From Pseudoflavonifractor sp. MSJ-37 (GTDB lineage Bacteria; Bacillota; Clostridia; Oscillospirales; Oscillospiraceae): DNA of 64,000 nt. Location of the stretch: positions 89,085 to 153,084 of the forward strand of contig NZ_JAHLPP010000006.1 in the NCBI RefSeq assembly GCF_018917965.1, read 5' to 3'. Shown here piece after piece: positions 7,178-15,145 of the stretch. A program made the translations under genes and the position numbers. Below the pieces are notes generated by a model. It was given only the letters and a program-made list of their open reading frames with translations. It did not search any database and was not told where the DNA came from. Within the stretch, counting starts at the first letter, position 1. Each line of letters starts with the position of its first letter.

Positions 7178-8725
7178 ATGGAACGAATGAAGCACTTCCC
7201 GCTCACCCTGATCCTCGCCGTTGGTCTGACGGCCTGCGGCGGTCCGTCCGCCGGGACCACTGCCGCGCCGGCAGAGACCACCTTCGTCTACGGCACCACC
7301 GGTTACGGCGAGTCCATGGGCGATGCCGGTCTGGACCCCCATGACAACTACTCCGGCTGGAGCGCCCTCCGTTACGGTGTGGGCGAGACCCTGTTCCGGT
7401 ACAGCGACGCCATGGAGCCAGAGCCCTGGCTGGCCACCGCGTACACCTATCTGGATGACACCACGGTCCAGATCACGCTCCGGGACGGAGTCCGCTTCTC
7501 CAGCGGCCGGGCCATGGACGCCCAGGCCGTGAAGGAGTGTCTGGAGGATCTGGTCGGTCGCCACGACCGGGCTCCCTCCGATCTGGATATCGCTTCCATC
7601 GACGCCGACGGCCTGACGCTGACGATCCACACCAACGCCCCCTGTCCCGCCCTCATCCACTATCTGGGCGACCCCTACGGAGCCATCATCGACATGGACT
7701 ACGGCATCCAGGGGGAGGGCGGCTCCGCCAATGTGGCGGGCACCGGCCCTTATGTGGCCACGTCCGTCTCCCCCACCGAGATCCAGTTGGAGAAGAATGA
7801 GGGCTACTGGGGCGGCGTGCCCTCCGTGGACCACGTGGTGGTCCGCTCCTTCGAGGACGCCAGCGCCCTCACCGCCGCCCTCCAGAACGGGGACATCCAG
7901 GGGGCGTATGGCCTCCAGTATGACAACTACTCCCTCTTCGAGAACGATGCCTACCGGATCTCTTCCACCGCCACCAGCCGGTGCTTCTTCGGACAGTTCA
8001 ACTTCGACTCCCCCCTCATGGGAGACGCCCGGATCCGCCGGGCCGTGGAGATGGGCATCGACAAAGAGCGCTTCTGCTCCGTGATCATGGAGGGCCGGGG
8101 CGTCCCCGCCTCCGCCGCCTTCCCGGACGGCTTCTCCTACGGAAACAGCGCCGTCTCCACTGTGTCCTATGACCCGGAGGGCGCGAAAGCCCTGCTGACC
8201 GAGGCCGGCTGGACCGACACCGACGGGGACGGCTATGTGGACAAGGACGGCCGGAAGCTGACGATCCGCTGGCTCACCTACCCCACCCGTCTGGAACAGC
8301 CCAAGCTGGCGGAGCATGCCCAGTCCACCCTCAAGGACATCGGGATCGACGTGGACGTGAACGACACCACCGACCACCGGACCTACGCCGCCGCCGGGGA
8401 TTTCGACGTCTATGTGAGCTCCACCACCACCGCCCCCACCGGCGACCCGGAGTACTTCTTCACCAGCACGGTGACGGGGGCCAAGAACTACGGCCACTAT
8501 CAGAACGACACCGTCACCGCTCTGGTGGACCAGCTCCACCGGACCTTCGCCCCTGAGGAGCGGGCCGATCTGGCGGTCCGGCTCCAGCAGCAGATCCTGG
8601 ACGATGACGCCTTCTTCTTCGTGTCCCATCTGAACATGGGCATCGTCACCGCCTCCAACGTCAGCGGCATCGACGCTCATCCCTGCGACTACTATGAGAT
8701 CAGCGGGGCGCTCAAGATCGGATGA
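7178..8725 (+). CDS. Extracellular solute-binding lipoprotein, family 5 (nickel/oligopeptide type)
   Basis: A 515-residue lipoprotein. The signal peptide ends in a lipobox (VGLTACGG, Cys at about 20), followed by a short Thr/Ala linker. Family 5 features include VGETLFRYSDAMEPEPWLAT, DGVRFSSGRAMDAQAVKECLE and a GTGPYVATSVSPTEIQLEKNEGYWGG block. It would capture ligand outside the membrane and hand it to the two permeases. Binding proteins of this family take peptides, free or chelated nickel, or metallophores, and the sequence does not choose between them. It lies inside the importer operon with AAGGAG about 12 bases before the ATG. Confidence 0.87.
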   Translation: MERMKHFPLTLILAVGLTACGGPSAGTTAAPAETTFVYGTTGYGESMGDAGLDPHDNYSGWSALRYGVGETLFRYSDAMEPEPWLATAYTYLDDTTVQITLRDGVRFSSGRAMDAQAVKECLEDLVGRHDRAPSDLDIASIDADGLTLTIHTNAPCPALIHYLGDPYGAIIDMDYGIQGEGGSANVAGTGPYVATSVSPTEIQLEKNEGYWGGVPSVDHVVVRSFEDASALTAALQNGDIQGAYGLQYDNYSLFENDAYRISSTATSRCFFGQFNFDSPLMGDARIRRAVEMGIDKERFCSVIMEGRGVPASAAFPDGFSYGNSAVSTVSYDPEGAKALLTEAGWTDTDGDGYVDKDGRKLTIRWLTYPTRLEQPKLAEHAQSTLKDIGIDVDVNDTTDHRTYAAAGDFDVYVSSTTTAPTGDPEYFFTSTVTGAKNYGHYQNDTVTALVDQLHRTFAPEERADLAVRLQQQILDDDAFFFVSHLNMGIVTASNVSGIDAHPCDYYEISGALKIG

Positions 8726-8779
8726 TCGTTTTCCCGCCCGCGGCGGAAAAAACTCTCGACTCTCACCAGGAGGTCCGCC

Positions 8780-9571
8780 ATGCCCCTGCTCCAGACTACA
8801 TCTCTCTCCGTCTCCTACGACGGCCAGCCCGCGCTCCGGGGGCTCTCCTTCTCTGTGGAGGAGGGCGAGATCCTTGGGATCGTGGGGGAGTCCGGCTCCG
8901 GCAAGAGCACCGTCCTCAAGGTCCTCACCGGTCTGCTGGGCCCCTCCGGGCAGATCGCCGGCGGCTCCGTCCGCTATCAGGGCCGGGATCTGATCCACAT
9001 CTCCTCGAGGGAGCGGCGCGCCCTGCTGGGGCCGGAGATCGGCATGGTGTTCCAGGACGCCCGCTCCTCCTTCTGTCCCGTCCGGCGGATCGGCCCCCAG
9101 CTCTGTGAGATCGTGCGGGCCCACCGCTCCGTCCCCAAAGACCAGATCCGGCGGGAGGCCCTGGACCTCATGGACAAGCTGGGGCTGGAGGACCCGGCCC
9201 GGGTATGGGAGAGCTGGCCCTTCCAGCTCTCCGGCGGCATGAGTCAGCGGGTGGGCCTCTGCGCCGCCCTGCTCCTGCGGCCCCGGCTCCTGCTGGCCGA
9301 CGAGCCCACCTCCGCGCTGGACGTGACCGTCCGGCGGCAGGTCGTGGAGGAGCTCCTCCGCCTGCGGGCGGAGCGCGGCACGGCCATCGTCCTGGTGGCC
9401 CACGACATGGGAGTCATCCGGGCCATGGCCGACCGGATCCTGGTCCTTCGGGAGGGCTCCGCCGTAGAGCAGGGGCCCTGTTCCGCCGTGCTGGACCGGC
9501 CCCAGTCCCCCTACACCCAGGCGCTGATGGAGGCGGTCCCCCATCTCCGCCGCCCGCCGGAAGGAGCGTGA
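8780..9571 (+). CDS. ABC transporter ATP-binding protein, NikD/DppD family
   Basis: A 263-residue ATPase. Walker A GESGSGKST is at residues 36-44, the Q-loop is in MVFQDARSSFCP, the signature is LSGGMSQRVG, Walker B is LLLADEPTSALD, and the H-loop is VAHDMG. The order and spacing are canonical. It energises the importer together with the next gene, which starts 5 bases after its stop. AGGAGG precedes the ATG. Confidence 0.87.
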   Translation: MPLLQTTSLSVSYDGQPALRGLSFSVEEGEILGIVGESGSGKSTVLKVLTGLLGPSGQIAGGSVRYQGRDLIHISSRERRALLGPEIGMVFQDARSSFCPVRRIGPQLCEIVRAHRSVPKDQIRREALDLMDKLGLEDPARVWESWPFQLSGGMSQRVGLCAALLLRPRLLLADEPTSALDVTVRRQVVEELLRLRAERGTAIVLVAHDMGVIRAMADRILVLREGSAVEQGPCSAVLDRPQSPYTQALMEAVPHLRRPPEGA

Positions 9572-9575
9572 GCCC

Positions 9576-10334
9576 ATGTCCACACCGGTGTTGGAGGTCC
9601 GGCACCTGTGCAAGACCTTCCCCGGCCGCCATACGGCCCTCTCCGCCGTGGAGGATGTGAGCTTCTCCATCGCCCCGGGCCAGTGTCTGGGTCTGGTGGG
9701 CGAGTCCGGCTCCGGCAAGAGCACGGTGGCCCGGATGGTCTGCCGTCTGCTGGAGCCCACCTCCGGCCAGATCCTCCTCCATGGGCAGGACATCACCGGC
9801 CTGACCGGCCGGGACCTGCGGGCGGTCTACCGTCAGCTCCAGATGGTGTTCCAGAGTCCGGCGGAGTCCTTCGATCCCCGGCGCACGCTGGGGGACGGGA
9901 TCGGCGAGAGCCTGCGGGTCCGGGGCGTCCCCCGGCGGGAGCGGGAGCGCCGGACCGCCGCCCTCATGGAGCGGTGCGGGCTGGACCCGGCCCTGGGGGC
10001 CCGCCGTCCCCACGAGGTCAGCGGCGGCCAGTGCCAGCGGGCGGCGGTCGCCCGTGCCCTGGCGGCGGAGCCCATTCTTCTGATCTGCGACGAGGCCACC
10101 AGCGCGTTGGACATGACCGTCCAGCGGCAGATCATGGATCTGCTGGCCGAGCTGAAGGAGCAGGACGGGATCGCCATCCTCTTCATCTGCCACGACCTGG
10201 CTCTGGTCCAGTCCTTCTGCGACCGGACGGCGGTCCTCCACCGGGGCCGCATAGCGGAGGAGGGCCCCACGGAGCAGGTCCTGCTCCACCCCTGCTCCAA
10301 GGCCGCCAAAGCCCTCATCGACGCTGCATTTTGA
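9576..10334 (+). CDS. ABC transporter ATP-binding protein, NikE/DppF family
   Basis: A 252-residue ATPase with Walker A GESGSGKST (42-50), MVFQSPAESFDPRRT, signature VSGGQCQRAAVARAL, Walker B LLICDEATSALD and FICHDLAL. It completes the five-component importer (permease, permease, binding protein, ATPase, ATPase) and is the last gene of the operon. About 345 bases without a gene follow. They contain GC-rich inverted repeats but no clear T-tract terminator, then the murA promoter. Confidence 0.87.
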   Translation: MSTPVLEVRHLCKTFPGRHTALSAVEDVSFSIAPGQCLGLVGESGSGKSTVARMVCRLLEPTSGQILLHGQDITGLTGRDLRAVYRQLQMVFQSPAESFDPRRTLGDGIGESLRVRGVPRRERERRTAALMERCGLDPALGARRPHEVSGGQCQRAAVARALAAEPILLICDEATSALDMTVQRQIMDLLAELKEQDGIAILFICHDLALVQSFCDRTAVLHRGRIAEEGPTEQVLLHPCSKAAKALIDAAF

Positions 10335-10496
10335 CGCATTTTCCGACGGCCGGACGGCCGCGGGGCGCCGGTCTCCGGTCCCTGCGGCCGCCCGGTCCGC
10401 TCTTGTCCGGGGCCGCATAAGAGGCGCTCCTCCGGGGCAAGTTGGAGACAGGACAGGATCCCAGATCGTCCGCGTGCCGGAGAGCTGAAATTTGTT

Positions 10497-10525
10497 TTGA
10501 TTTTATAGTGCCATGATGCTATAAT
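10497..10525 (+). promoter_or_regulatory. Promoter of murA
   Basis: TTGATT (10497-10502), a 17-base spacer and a perfect TATAAT (10520-10525) form a strong sigma-A-type promoter. Transcription would start near 10532, leaving a leader of about 150 nt. Confidence 0.75.
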
Positions 10526-10531
10526 ACTTTG

Positions 10532-10679
10532 AGTTGATAACTTCGGCTTCGATGCGGGCGCGCTAGGCGCCCGGACTTGACGAACAGATGACAGGCGGCG
10601 GTGGTATCCCAGGAGAGAGATCCCCACCGCCGTTTCGACGCCGGGCCCTGCCCCGGAGATGGAGATAGAAGGTGCGCTC
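10532..10679 (+). promoter_or_regulatory. Structured 5' leader of murA
   Basis: The untranslated leader can form a hairpin CGGGCGC/GCGCCCG at 10555-10573 and a 9-bp stem CGGCGGTGG/CCACCGCCG at 10596-10632 with a long loop. The second is followed by only three T, so it is a poor terminator. I recognise no known riboswitch class. Confidence 0.35.
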
Positions 10680-11975
10680 TTGACAAAATATGTGATCCAC
10701 GGCGGGAGACCGCTGTTCGGCGAGATCGCGATCAGCGGCGCAAAGAACGCTGCTGTGGCGATCATCCCCGCCACCCTGCTGGTAGACGGTGTCTGCCGCA
10801 TCGAGAACATCCCCCAGATCAGCGATGTGACCCTGATCCTGAACATCCTCCAGGACTTGGGCGCAGACGTGCGCACGGTGGACCGCACCACCGTGGACAT
10901 CGACTGCAGTCACATCCACAACGCCCCCGTGTCCGAGGCTCTGGCCCGGAAGATCCGTGCCTCCTACTACCTGATCGGTGCCCTGCTGGGCCGCTTCGGC
11001 AGCGCGGAGGTCCCCCCGCCGGGCGGGTGCGATCTGGGCGGCCGCCCCATCGACCAGCACATCAAGGGCTTCGTGGCCATGGGTGCCGAGGTGGATGTGA
11101 AGGGCGGCTATATCCACGCCGCCGCCAAGGACGGCCGGCTGAACGGCACCACGGTCTACATGGACATCGTGTCCGTGGGCGCCACCATGAACATCATGCT
11201 GGCCGCCGCGCTGGCCAAGGGCCTGACCATCATCGAGAACGCGGCCAAGGAGCCCCACATCGTGGATCTGGCCAACTTCCTGAACTCCATGGGCGCGGAC
11301 ATCATGGGCGCCGGCACCGATGTGATCAAGATCCGGGGCGTGGATCGTCTGGGCGGCGGCTCCTATTCCATCATCCCCGACCAGATCGAGGCGGGCACCT
11401 ATATGGCGGCCACCGCCGCCGCCGGCGGCTCCGTCCTCATCAAGAACGTGATCCCCAAGCATCTGGAGTGTATCACCGCCAAGCTGGTGGAGATGGGCGT
11501 GGACATCGAGGAGCGGGACGACGCGGTCTTGGTCCGCCGGAACGGCCCCCTCAGCCGGGCCAACGTCAAGACCCTGCCCTATCCCGGCTTCCCCACCGAT
11601 ATGCAGCCCCAGATCGCCGCGGTGCTCTGTCTGGCCAAGGGGACCAGCGTGATCACTGAGGGCGTGTGGGACAACCGATACCGCTATGTGGACGAGTTCC
11701 GGCGGATGGGCGCCCAGATCCAGGTGGACGGCAAGATCGCCGTCATCGAAGGTGTGGAAAAGCTCACCGGGGCCCGGCTCCGGGCCTGCGACCTGCGGGC
11801 GGGCGCGGCCATGATCATCGCCGCTCTGGCCGCCCACGGCACCTCCGAGATCAGCAACATCCACCACATCGAGCGGGGCTATGAGGACATCGTCCGCAAG
11901 CTCTCCGGTGTGGGGGCCGACATCCGGGTGGTCATCACCCCCGACGAGGAGCAGAGCGAGGTCACGGCCGGCTGA
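10680..11975 (+). CDS. murA: UDP-N-acetylglucosamine 1-carboxyvinyltransferase MurA
   Basis: A 431-residue cytoplasmic enzyme of the first committed peptidoglycan step, transferring enolpyruvate from PEP to UDP-GlcNAc. It starts TKYVIHGGRPLFGEIAISGAKN, the standard MurA N-terminus with the conserved Lys-Asn pair. The catalytic cysteine, target of fosfomycin, is at about 117 in GGCDLGGRP. The TTG at 10680 is preferred because AGAAGG lies seven bases upstream and the protein then begins where homologues do. The ATG seven codons earlier has its GGAG touching the start codon. It has its own strong promoter and is followed by a terminator. Confidence 0.93.
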   Translation: MTKYVIHGGRPLFGEIAISGAKNAAVAIIPATLLVDGVCRIENIPQISDVTLILNILQDLGADVRTVDRTTVDIDCSHIHNAPVSEALARKIRASYYLIGALLGRFGSAEVPPPGGCDLGGRPIDQHIKGFVAMGAEVDVKGGYIHAAAKDGRLNGTTVYMDIVSVGATMNIMLAAALAKGLTIIENAAKEPHIVDLANFLNSMGADIMGAGTDVIKIRGVDRLGGGSYSIIPDQIEAGTYMAATAAAGGSVLIKNVIPKHLECITAKLVEMGVDIEERDDAVLVRRNGPLSRANVKTLPYPGFPTDMQPQIAAVLCLAKGTSVITEGVWDNRYRYVDEFRRMGAQIQVDGKIAVIEGVEKLTGARLRACDLRAGAAMIIAALAAHGTSEISNIHHIERGYEDIVRKLSGVGADIRVVITPDEEQSEVTAG

Positions 11976-12000
11976 CGCCCCTCTCTCAATATGACGACAC

Positions 12001-12031
12001 GGGCGGCGGATCATCCGCCGCCCTTCTTTTT
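12001..12031 (+). terminator. Intrinsic terminator after murA
   Basis: A perfect 10-bp stem GGGCGGCGGA/TCCGCCGCCC with a three-base loop is followed by TTCTTTTT. It lies 25 bases after the murA stop and just before the next ribosome-binding site. Confidence 0.88.
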
Positions 12032-12062
12032 GCTATCTTTATCCAACAGGAGCGCGATCGTT

Positions 12063-12851
12063 TTGCTGACACTCACCACTCTGGCCAGCGGCTCCAGCGG
12101 GAACGCCGCGCTGGTCTCCGAGGGCGGCACCCATATCCTCATCGACGCCGGGATCTCCGCCCGCCGGATCACCACTGCCCTCAAAGCGCTTGGCGTGGCC
12201 CCGGCAGACCTGGCCGCCGTGCTCATCACCCACGAACACAGCGACCACATCTCCGGCCTGGCCACCCTGAGCCGCCAGCTCCCCACGCCGGTCTACGCCA
12301 GCTATGGCACCGCCGGGACTCTGGTGGGGAAGCTCCCCGCCCTGGAAGGCCGGCTCTTCGGCTTCACGCCGGGGGAGTCCTTCCAGATCGGCCCCCTGAC
12401 GGTAGAGACCTTCGCCACGCCCCACGACACCGCCCAGAGCAACGGCTATGCCGTCTCCGCCGGCGGCCGGAAGGCGGCGGTGGTCACCGATCTGGGCCAT
12501 GTGACTGAGGCCGTCCAGCGGGGCATCGCCGGAGCCCATCTGCTGGTGGCGGAGACCAACCACGACATCGAGTGGCTCCAGTCCGGTCCCTATCCCTACT
12601 TCCTCAAGGAGCGGGTGCTGGGGGACTACGGCCATCTGTCCAACGAGGCCGGGGCGGAGCTGGTGTGCGAGGCGGCGGAGGATCAGGCCCGCACGCTGGT
12701 GCTGGCCCATCTCTCCAAGGAGAACGACACCCCCCAGCGGGCCTATGACACGGTGCGTCTGGCTCTGGAGCGCCGGGGGGCGGTCATCGGGAGCGACGTC
12801 CGGCTGGACGTGGCCCCCCGGTCCGAGAAGGGCCCCACCTACATCGTCTGA
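12063..12851 (+). CDS. MBL-fold metallo-hydrolase, WalJ/YycJ-like
   Basis: A 262-residue metallo-beta-lactamase-fold protein. It opens LTLTTLASGSSGNAALVS, the characteristic start of the YycJ/WalJ group. The metal-binding HEHSDH is near residue 60, and further candidate ligands lie in VTDLGHVT and LAHLSKEND. WalJ-like proteins are linked to cell-wall/DNA coordination or 5'-exonuclease activity. The TTG at 12063 is chosen because AGGAG lies 10 bases upstream; starting further 5' would put the murA terminator inside the gene. It is followed by rlmH, a common arrangement in Firmicutes. Confidence 0.82.
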   Translation: MLTLTTLASGSSGNAALVSEGGTHILIDAGISARRITTALKALGVAPADLAAVLITHEHSDHISGLATLSRQLPTPVYASYGTAGTLVGKLPALEGRLFGFTPGESFQIGPLTVETFATPHDTAQSNGYAVSAGGRKAAVVTDLGHVTEAVQRGIAGAHLLVAETNHDIEWLQSGPYPYFLKERVLGDYGHLSNEAGAELVCEAAEDQARTLVLAHLSKENDTPQRAYDTVRLALERRGAVIGSDVRLDVAPRSEKGPTYIV

Positions 12852-12884
12852 CGACCCATCCATCCCAGGAACAGGAGGAACGCC

Positions 12885-13367
12885 ATGCTCAGCGTCTATC
12901 TCATCTGCGTGGGCAAACTGAAGGAAAAGTTCTATCTGGATGCCTGCGCGGAGTATGTGAAGCGGCTGTCCGCTTACTGCAAGCTCCAGGTGCTCGAGCT
13001 GCCGGAGGAGCGTCTGCCTCCGGACCCCAGCCGGGGCCAGATCGATGCGGCGCTGGAGAAGGAGGCGGCGGCGATCCGGGCCAAGCTGCCCCCCAGTCCC
13101 CGCCTCATCCCCCTGTGCGTAGAGGGGAAGCTCCGCTCCAGTGAGGAGGTCGCGGCGATCTTAGAGGACTGCGCCGCCAGCTCGGCCAAGCATCTGGTGT
13201 TCCTGATCGGCGGGTCCTACGGGCTCCACCCCTCCATCAAGGCGGAGGCGTGGCTGAAGCTGTCCATGTCTCCCATGACCTTCCCCCACCACCTGGCCCG
13301 GGTCATGCTCCTGGAACAGATCTACCGGGGCTTCAAGATCGGCGAGGGGAGCAGCTATCACAAGTGA
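12885..13367 (+). CDS. rlmH: 23S rRNA (pseudouridine1915-N3)-methyltransferase RlmH
   Basis: A 160-residue SPOUT-class methyltransferase that modifies pseudouridine 1915 of 23S rRNA. It starts VYLICVGKLKEKFYLDACAEY and has FLIGGSYGLHPS for SAM binding in the knot. It ends LARVMLLEQIYRGFKIGEGSSYHK, the diagnostic RlmH tail. Length and both ends match the family. AGGAGG precedes the ATG. It is in a unit with the WalJ-like gene 33 bases upstream. Confidence 0.95.
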   Translation: MLSVYLICVGKLKEKFYLDACAEYVKRLSAYCKLQVLELPEERLPPDPSRGQIDAALEKEAAAIRAKLPPSPRLIPLCVEGKLRSSEEVAAILEDCAASSAKHLVFLIGGSYGLHPSIKAEAWLKLSMSPMTFPHHLARVMLLEQIYRGFKIGEGSSYHK

Positions 13368-13510
13368 CGGGCTCTGGACCGGTCCGTTCCCTCCTGGGCA
13401 GTGCCGGAGAGGATCCCACTGCATCGACCCAGTATCGGATCTTCGTCCAGAAGGCGGACCTGGAGGCCGCCCAGCAGGCGTGTCGGACGCACACGGTGTG
13501 GGACAAATAG
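13364..13510 (+). CDS. Possible small protein overlapping the rlmH stop (48 aa)
   Basis: A GTG overlapping the rlmH stop codon (GTGA) opens a 48-codon frame ending QQACRTHTVWDK, followed 13 bases later by a good terminator. The C-terminal part (YRIFVQKADLEAAQQA) looks like real protein rather than a GC artefact. No family is recognised, and the ribosome-binding site is far (about 12 bases). It may be a small genuine gene or the tail of a lost one. Confidence 0.3.
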   Translation: MTGSGPVRSLLGSAGEDPTASTQYRIFVQKADLEAAQQACRTHTVWDK

Positions 13511-13523
13511 ATATCGACTGTGC

Positions 13524-13560
13524 ATCCCCCTGACGGCATCGCCGTCGGGGGGATCTTTTA
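13524..13560 (+). terminator. Intrinsic terminator after rlmH unit
   Basis: A 14-bp stem (13524-13537 with 13541-13554, one G-T pair, loop ATC) is followed by CTTTTA. It closes the WalJ-like/rlmH transcript immediately before repeat element copy A. Confidence 0.85.
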
Positions 13561-13580
13561 TGCCCTTCTCCGGTGATGTC

Positions 13581-14232
13581 TGTTTCCCCGCCAACGGGGT
13601 GGGTGCGTTGTGTCCTCGCTTGCGCAGCCGTTGGCGGCTTTGCCGCCTTACGGATGCGGCATGCCCCTTGCGGGTGTGCGCAGGCCGCCTGCTCGGCGGG
13701 GGTCCCCTTTCCTTTTCTCCCGTGAGGAAAAAGAAAGGGGGGAAAGAAAAAGAACGCCAGAGGGGGCGGACCTCCCCTCTGGACACCACCTATGCGCTCG
13801 TCCTCTCCTCGTTCGGTCATGAAGGCCCTGTCCTCGTCTCGGACATCCTCTGATCGCGCGGAGCGCACGGCTGAAAGTCTATGGTGGGGCGTCGGGGACG
13901 CCGCCCCTATGGAGGTCTGGATGCACGAAACGCTCCCGTCCGATCCTGCCCTTCGAAGCGGCAGGCCATCTTGTCTTTTGAGCCGAAAAACGTCCGTCGG
14001 GAGCGCCAAGCGAACGTGTGTGTGCTGCCAGGCTCGCGCGGGCGCTGTTGCCTTCGAACGCCAGCCGGAGACGCATTGGGGGGAGTCCAGAGGGGGATCG
14101 ACTGTCCCCCTCTGGCGGTCCTTTTTCTTTCCCCTGTTTCTTTTTCTGACGCTCAGAAAAAGAAATAGGGTCCCCGCCGGATAGGCGGCCCGCGCGGCGA
14201 GCGCATCCCCCATCTCCGCCCCGTGGGCGGAC
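13581..14232 (+). repeat. 0.6-kb non-coding repeat element, copy A
   Basis: This 953-base gene-free stretch (13511-14463) is mostly one element that aligns end to end, in inverse orientation, with 24431-25020. Both ends carry related arms in inverted orientation. Each arm has a T-rich hairpin (at the right end TTTCTTTTTCTGA, loop CGC, then the complement, about 14139-14167) and a CCAGAGGGG/CCCCTCTGG hairpin. Copy A has about 65 extra bases near 13621-13685, and its outermost ends are less well conserved, so the borders are approximate. The short Phe/Pro/Lys-rich frames inside are composition artefacts. It could be a MITE-like element or a structured RNA. Confidence 0.75.
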
Positions 14233-14341
14233 CATCCTCTTCCCGCTACGTCTGTCGTCCAAAACTTCCGATCCGCCCCCATCTGTTTTGTGGATCCTCA
14301 CAAGATCATCTCCTCAGAGCGCCCCCGTGGCAAATTCCCCA

Positions 14342-14370
14342 TTGACATTTCTCCTCCCGGTGGATACAAT
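14342..14370 (+). promoter_or_regulatory. Promoter of the fatty-acid synthesis operon
   Basis: A consensus TTGACA (14342-14347), a 17-base spacer and TACAAT (14365-14370) lie about 90 bases upstream of acpP. Transcription would begin near 14377. Confidence 0.82.
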
Positions 14371-14380
14371 ACGCTTAAAT

Positions 14381-14410
14381 CATTTTAATTAAATTTATTT
14401 AACTAAAATG
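14381..14410 (+). promoter_or_regulatory. Near-palindromic operator at the fab promoter
   Basis: A 30-base AT-rich sequence begins CATTTTA and ends TAAAATG, and the interior is almost self-complementary. It sits just past the predicted start site, where a bound repressor would block transcription. The likely binder is the MarR-type, FabT-like protein encoded at the far end of the same gene cluster. The AT content contrasts sharply with the surroundings. Confidence 0.6.
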
Positions 14411-14463
14411 CCTCTCAATGACCGTATCAAACACCGGCACTGCCGTGAAAAAAGGAGTTTACT

Positions 14464-14694
14464 ATGGATACCTTCGAGAAAGTCCGTGATATCATCGTTT
14501 CCAACCTGAGCTGTGACCCCGAGTCTGTGACTCTGGAGGCCAGCCTCACCGACGACCTGGAGCTGGACTCCCTGGACGCCGTGGACCTGAACGCCGCTCT
14601 GGAGGACGAGCTGGGCATCTCCATGCCCGACGAGGTCCTGAAGGACGTCAAGACCGTGGGCGACATCGTCCGCTACATCGACGCGCACAAGTAA
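14464..14694 (+). CDS. acpP: Acyl carrier protein
   Basis: A 76-residue acidic protein that carries growing acyl chains on a phosphopantetheine arm. The attachment serine is at about 36 in ELDSLDAVDL, and the length and helical pattern are those of AcpP. AAAAGGAG lies six bases before the ATG. It is the first gene of the acc/fab operon, directly behind the promoter and operator. Confidence 0.95.
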   Translation: MDTFEKVRDIIVSNLSCDPESVTLEASLTDDLELDSLDAVDLNAALEDELGISMPDEVLKDVKTVGDIVRYIDAHK

Positions 14695-14697
14695 GCC

Positions 14698-15132
14698 ATG
14701 GAGCTCTCTGATATCTTCGCGCTGATGGACCGCTTCGAGCGTGGCTCTATCCAGCGCTTCGAGCTGGAGCAGGAGGACCTGCGCCTGGTGCTGGACAAGA
14801 CCGTCCCCGCGGCGGTCCTGCCCGTCCAGGCTACGCCGGCCCCTCTGGCCCAGCCGGCCGCGCCGGCGGCTCCCGAGGAGGCCCCCGCTCAGAGCGAGGG
14901 CCCGGTGGTGAAGGCCCCTCTGGTGGGCACCTTCTACGCCGCCGCCTCCCCCGACGCCGCCCCCTTCGCCCCGGTGGGCGCCGCCGTGAAAAAGGGCGAC
15001 ACCCTCTGCATCCTGGAAGCCATGAAGATGATGAGCGAGGTCCCCTCCCCCATGGACGGCGTGATCGCCGAGGTGCTCGTCTCCGACGGCGAGCTGGTGG
15101 GCTTCGACCAGCCTCTCTTCCGCTTCAAGTAA
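14698..15132 (+). CDS. accB: Acetyl-CoA carboxylase biotin carboxyl carrier protein
   Basis: A 144-residue carrier. An N-terminal helical region is followed by an Ala/Pro-rich linker (about residues 38-68) and a C-terminal biotinyl domain. Biotin attaches to Lys at about 110 in EAMKMM. It shuttles CO2 from AccC to AccDA to make malonyl-CoA. It starts 3 bases after the acpP stop with no strong ribosome-binding site of its own, so it probably depends on coupling. Confidence 0.95.
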   Translation: MELSDIFALMDRFERGSIQRFELEQEDLRLVLDKTVPAAVLPVQATPAPLAQPAAPAAPEEAPAQSEGPVVKAPLVGTFYAAASPDAAPFAPVGAAVKKGDTLCILEAMKMMSEVPSPMDGVIAEVLVSDGELVGFDQPLFRFK

Positions 15133-15145
15133 GGAGGCCCCTCCC

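Noticed and set aside
6785..9796. A 1003-codon minus-strand frame across the importer genes.
   Set aside because: Antisense shadow of well-defined permease, binding-protein and ATPase genes; its translation has no motifs.
13600..14300. Short frames rich in Phe/Pro/Lys/Arg in both 0.6-kb repeat copies.
   Set aside because: They are translations of the TTTCTTTTTC hairpins and occur on both strands and in several frames; no frame is preserved between the two copies.
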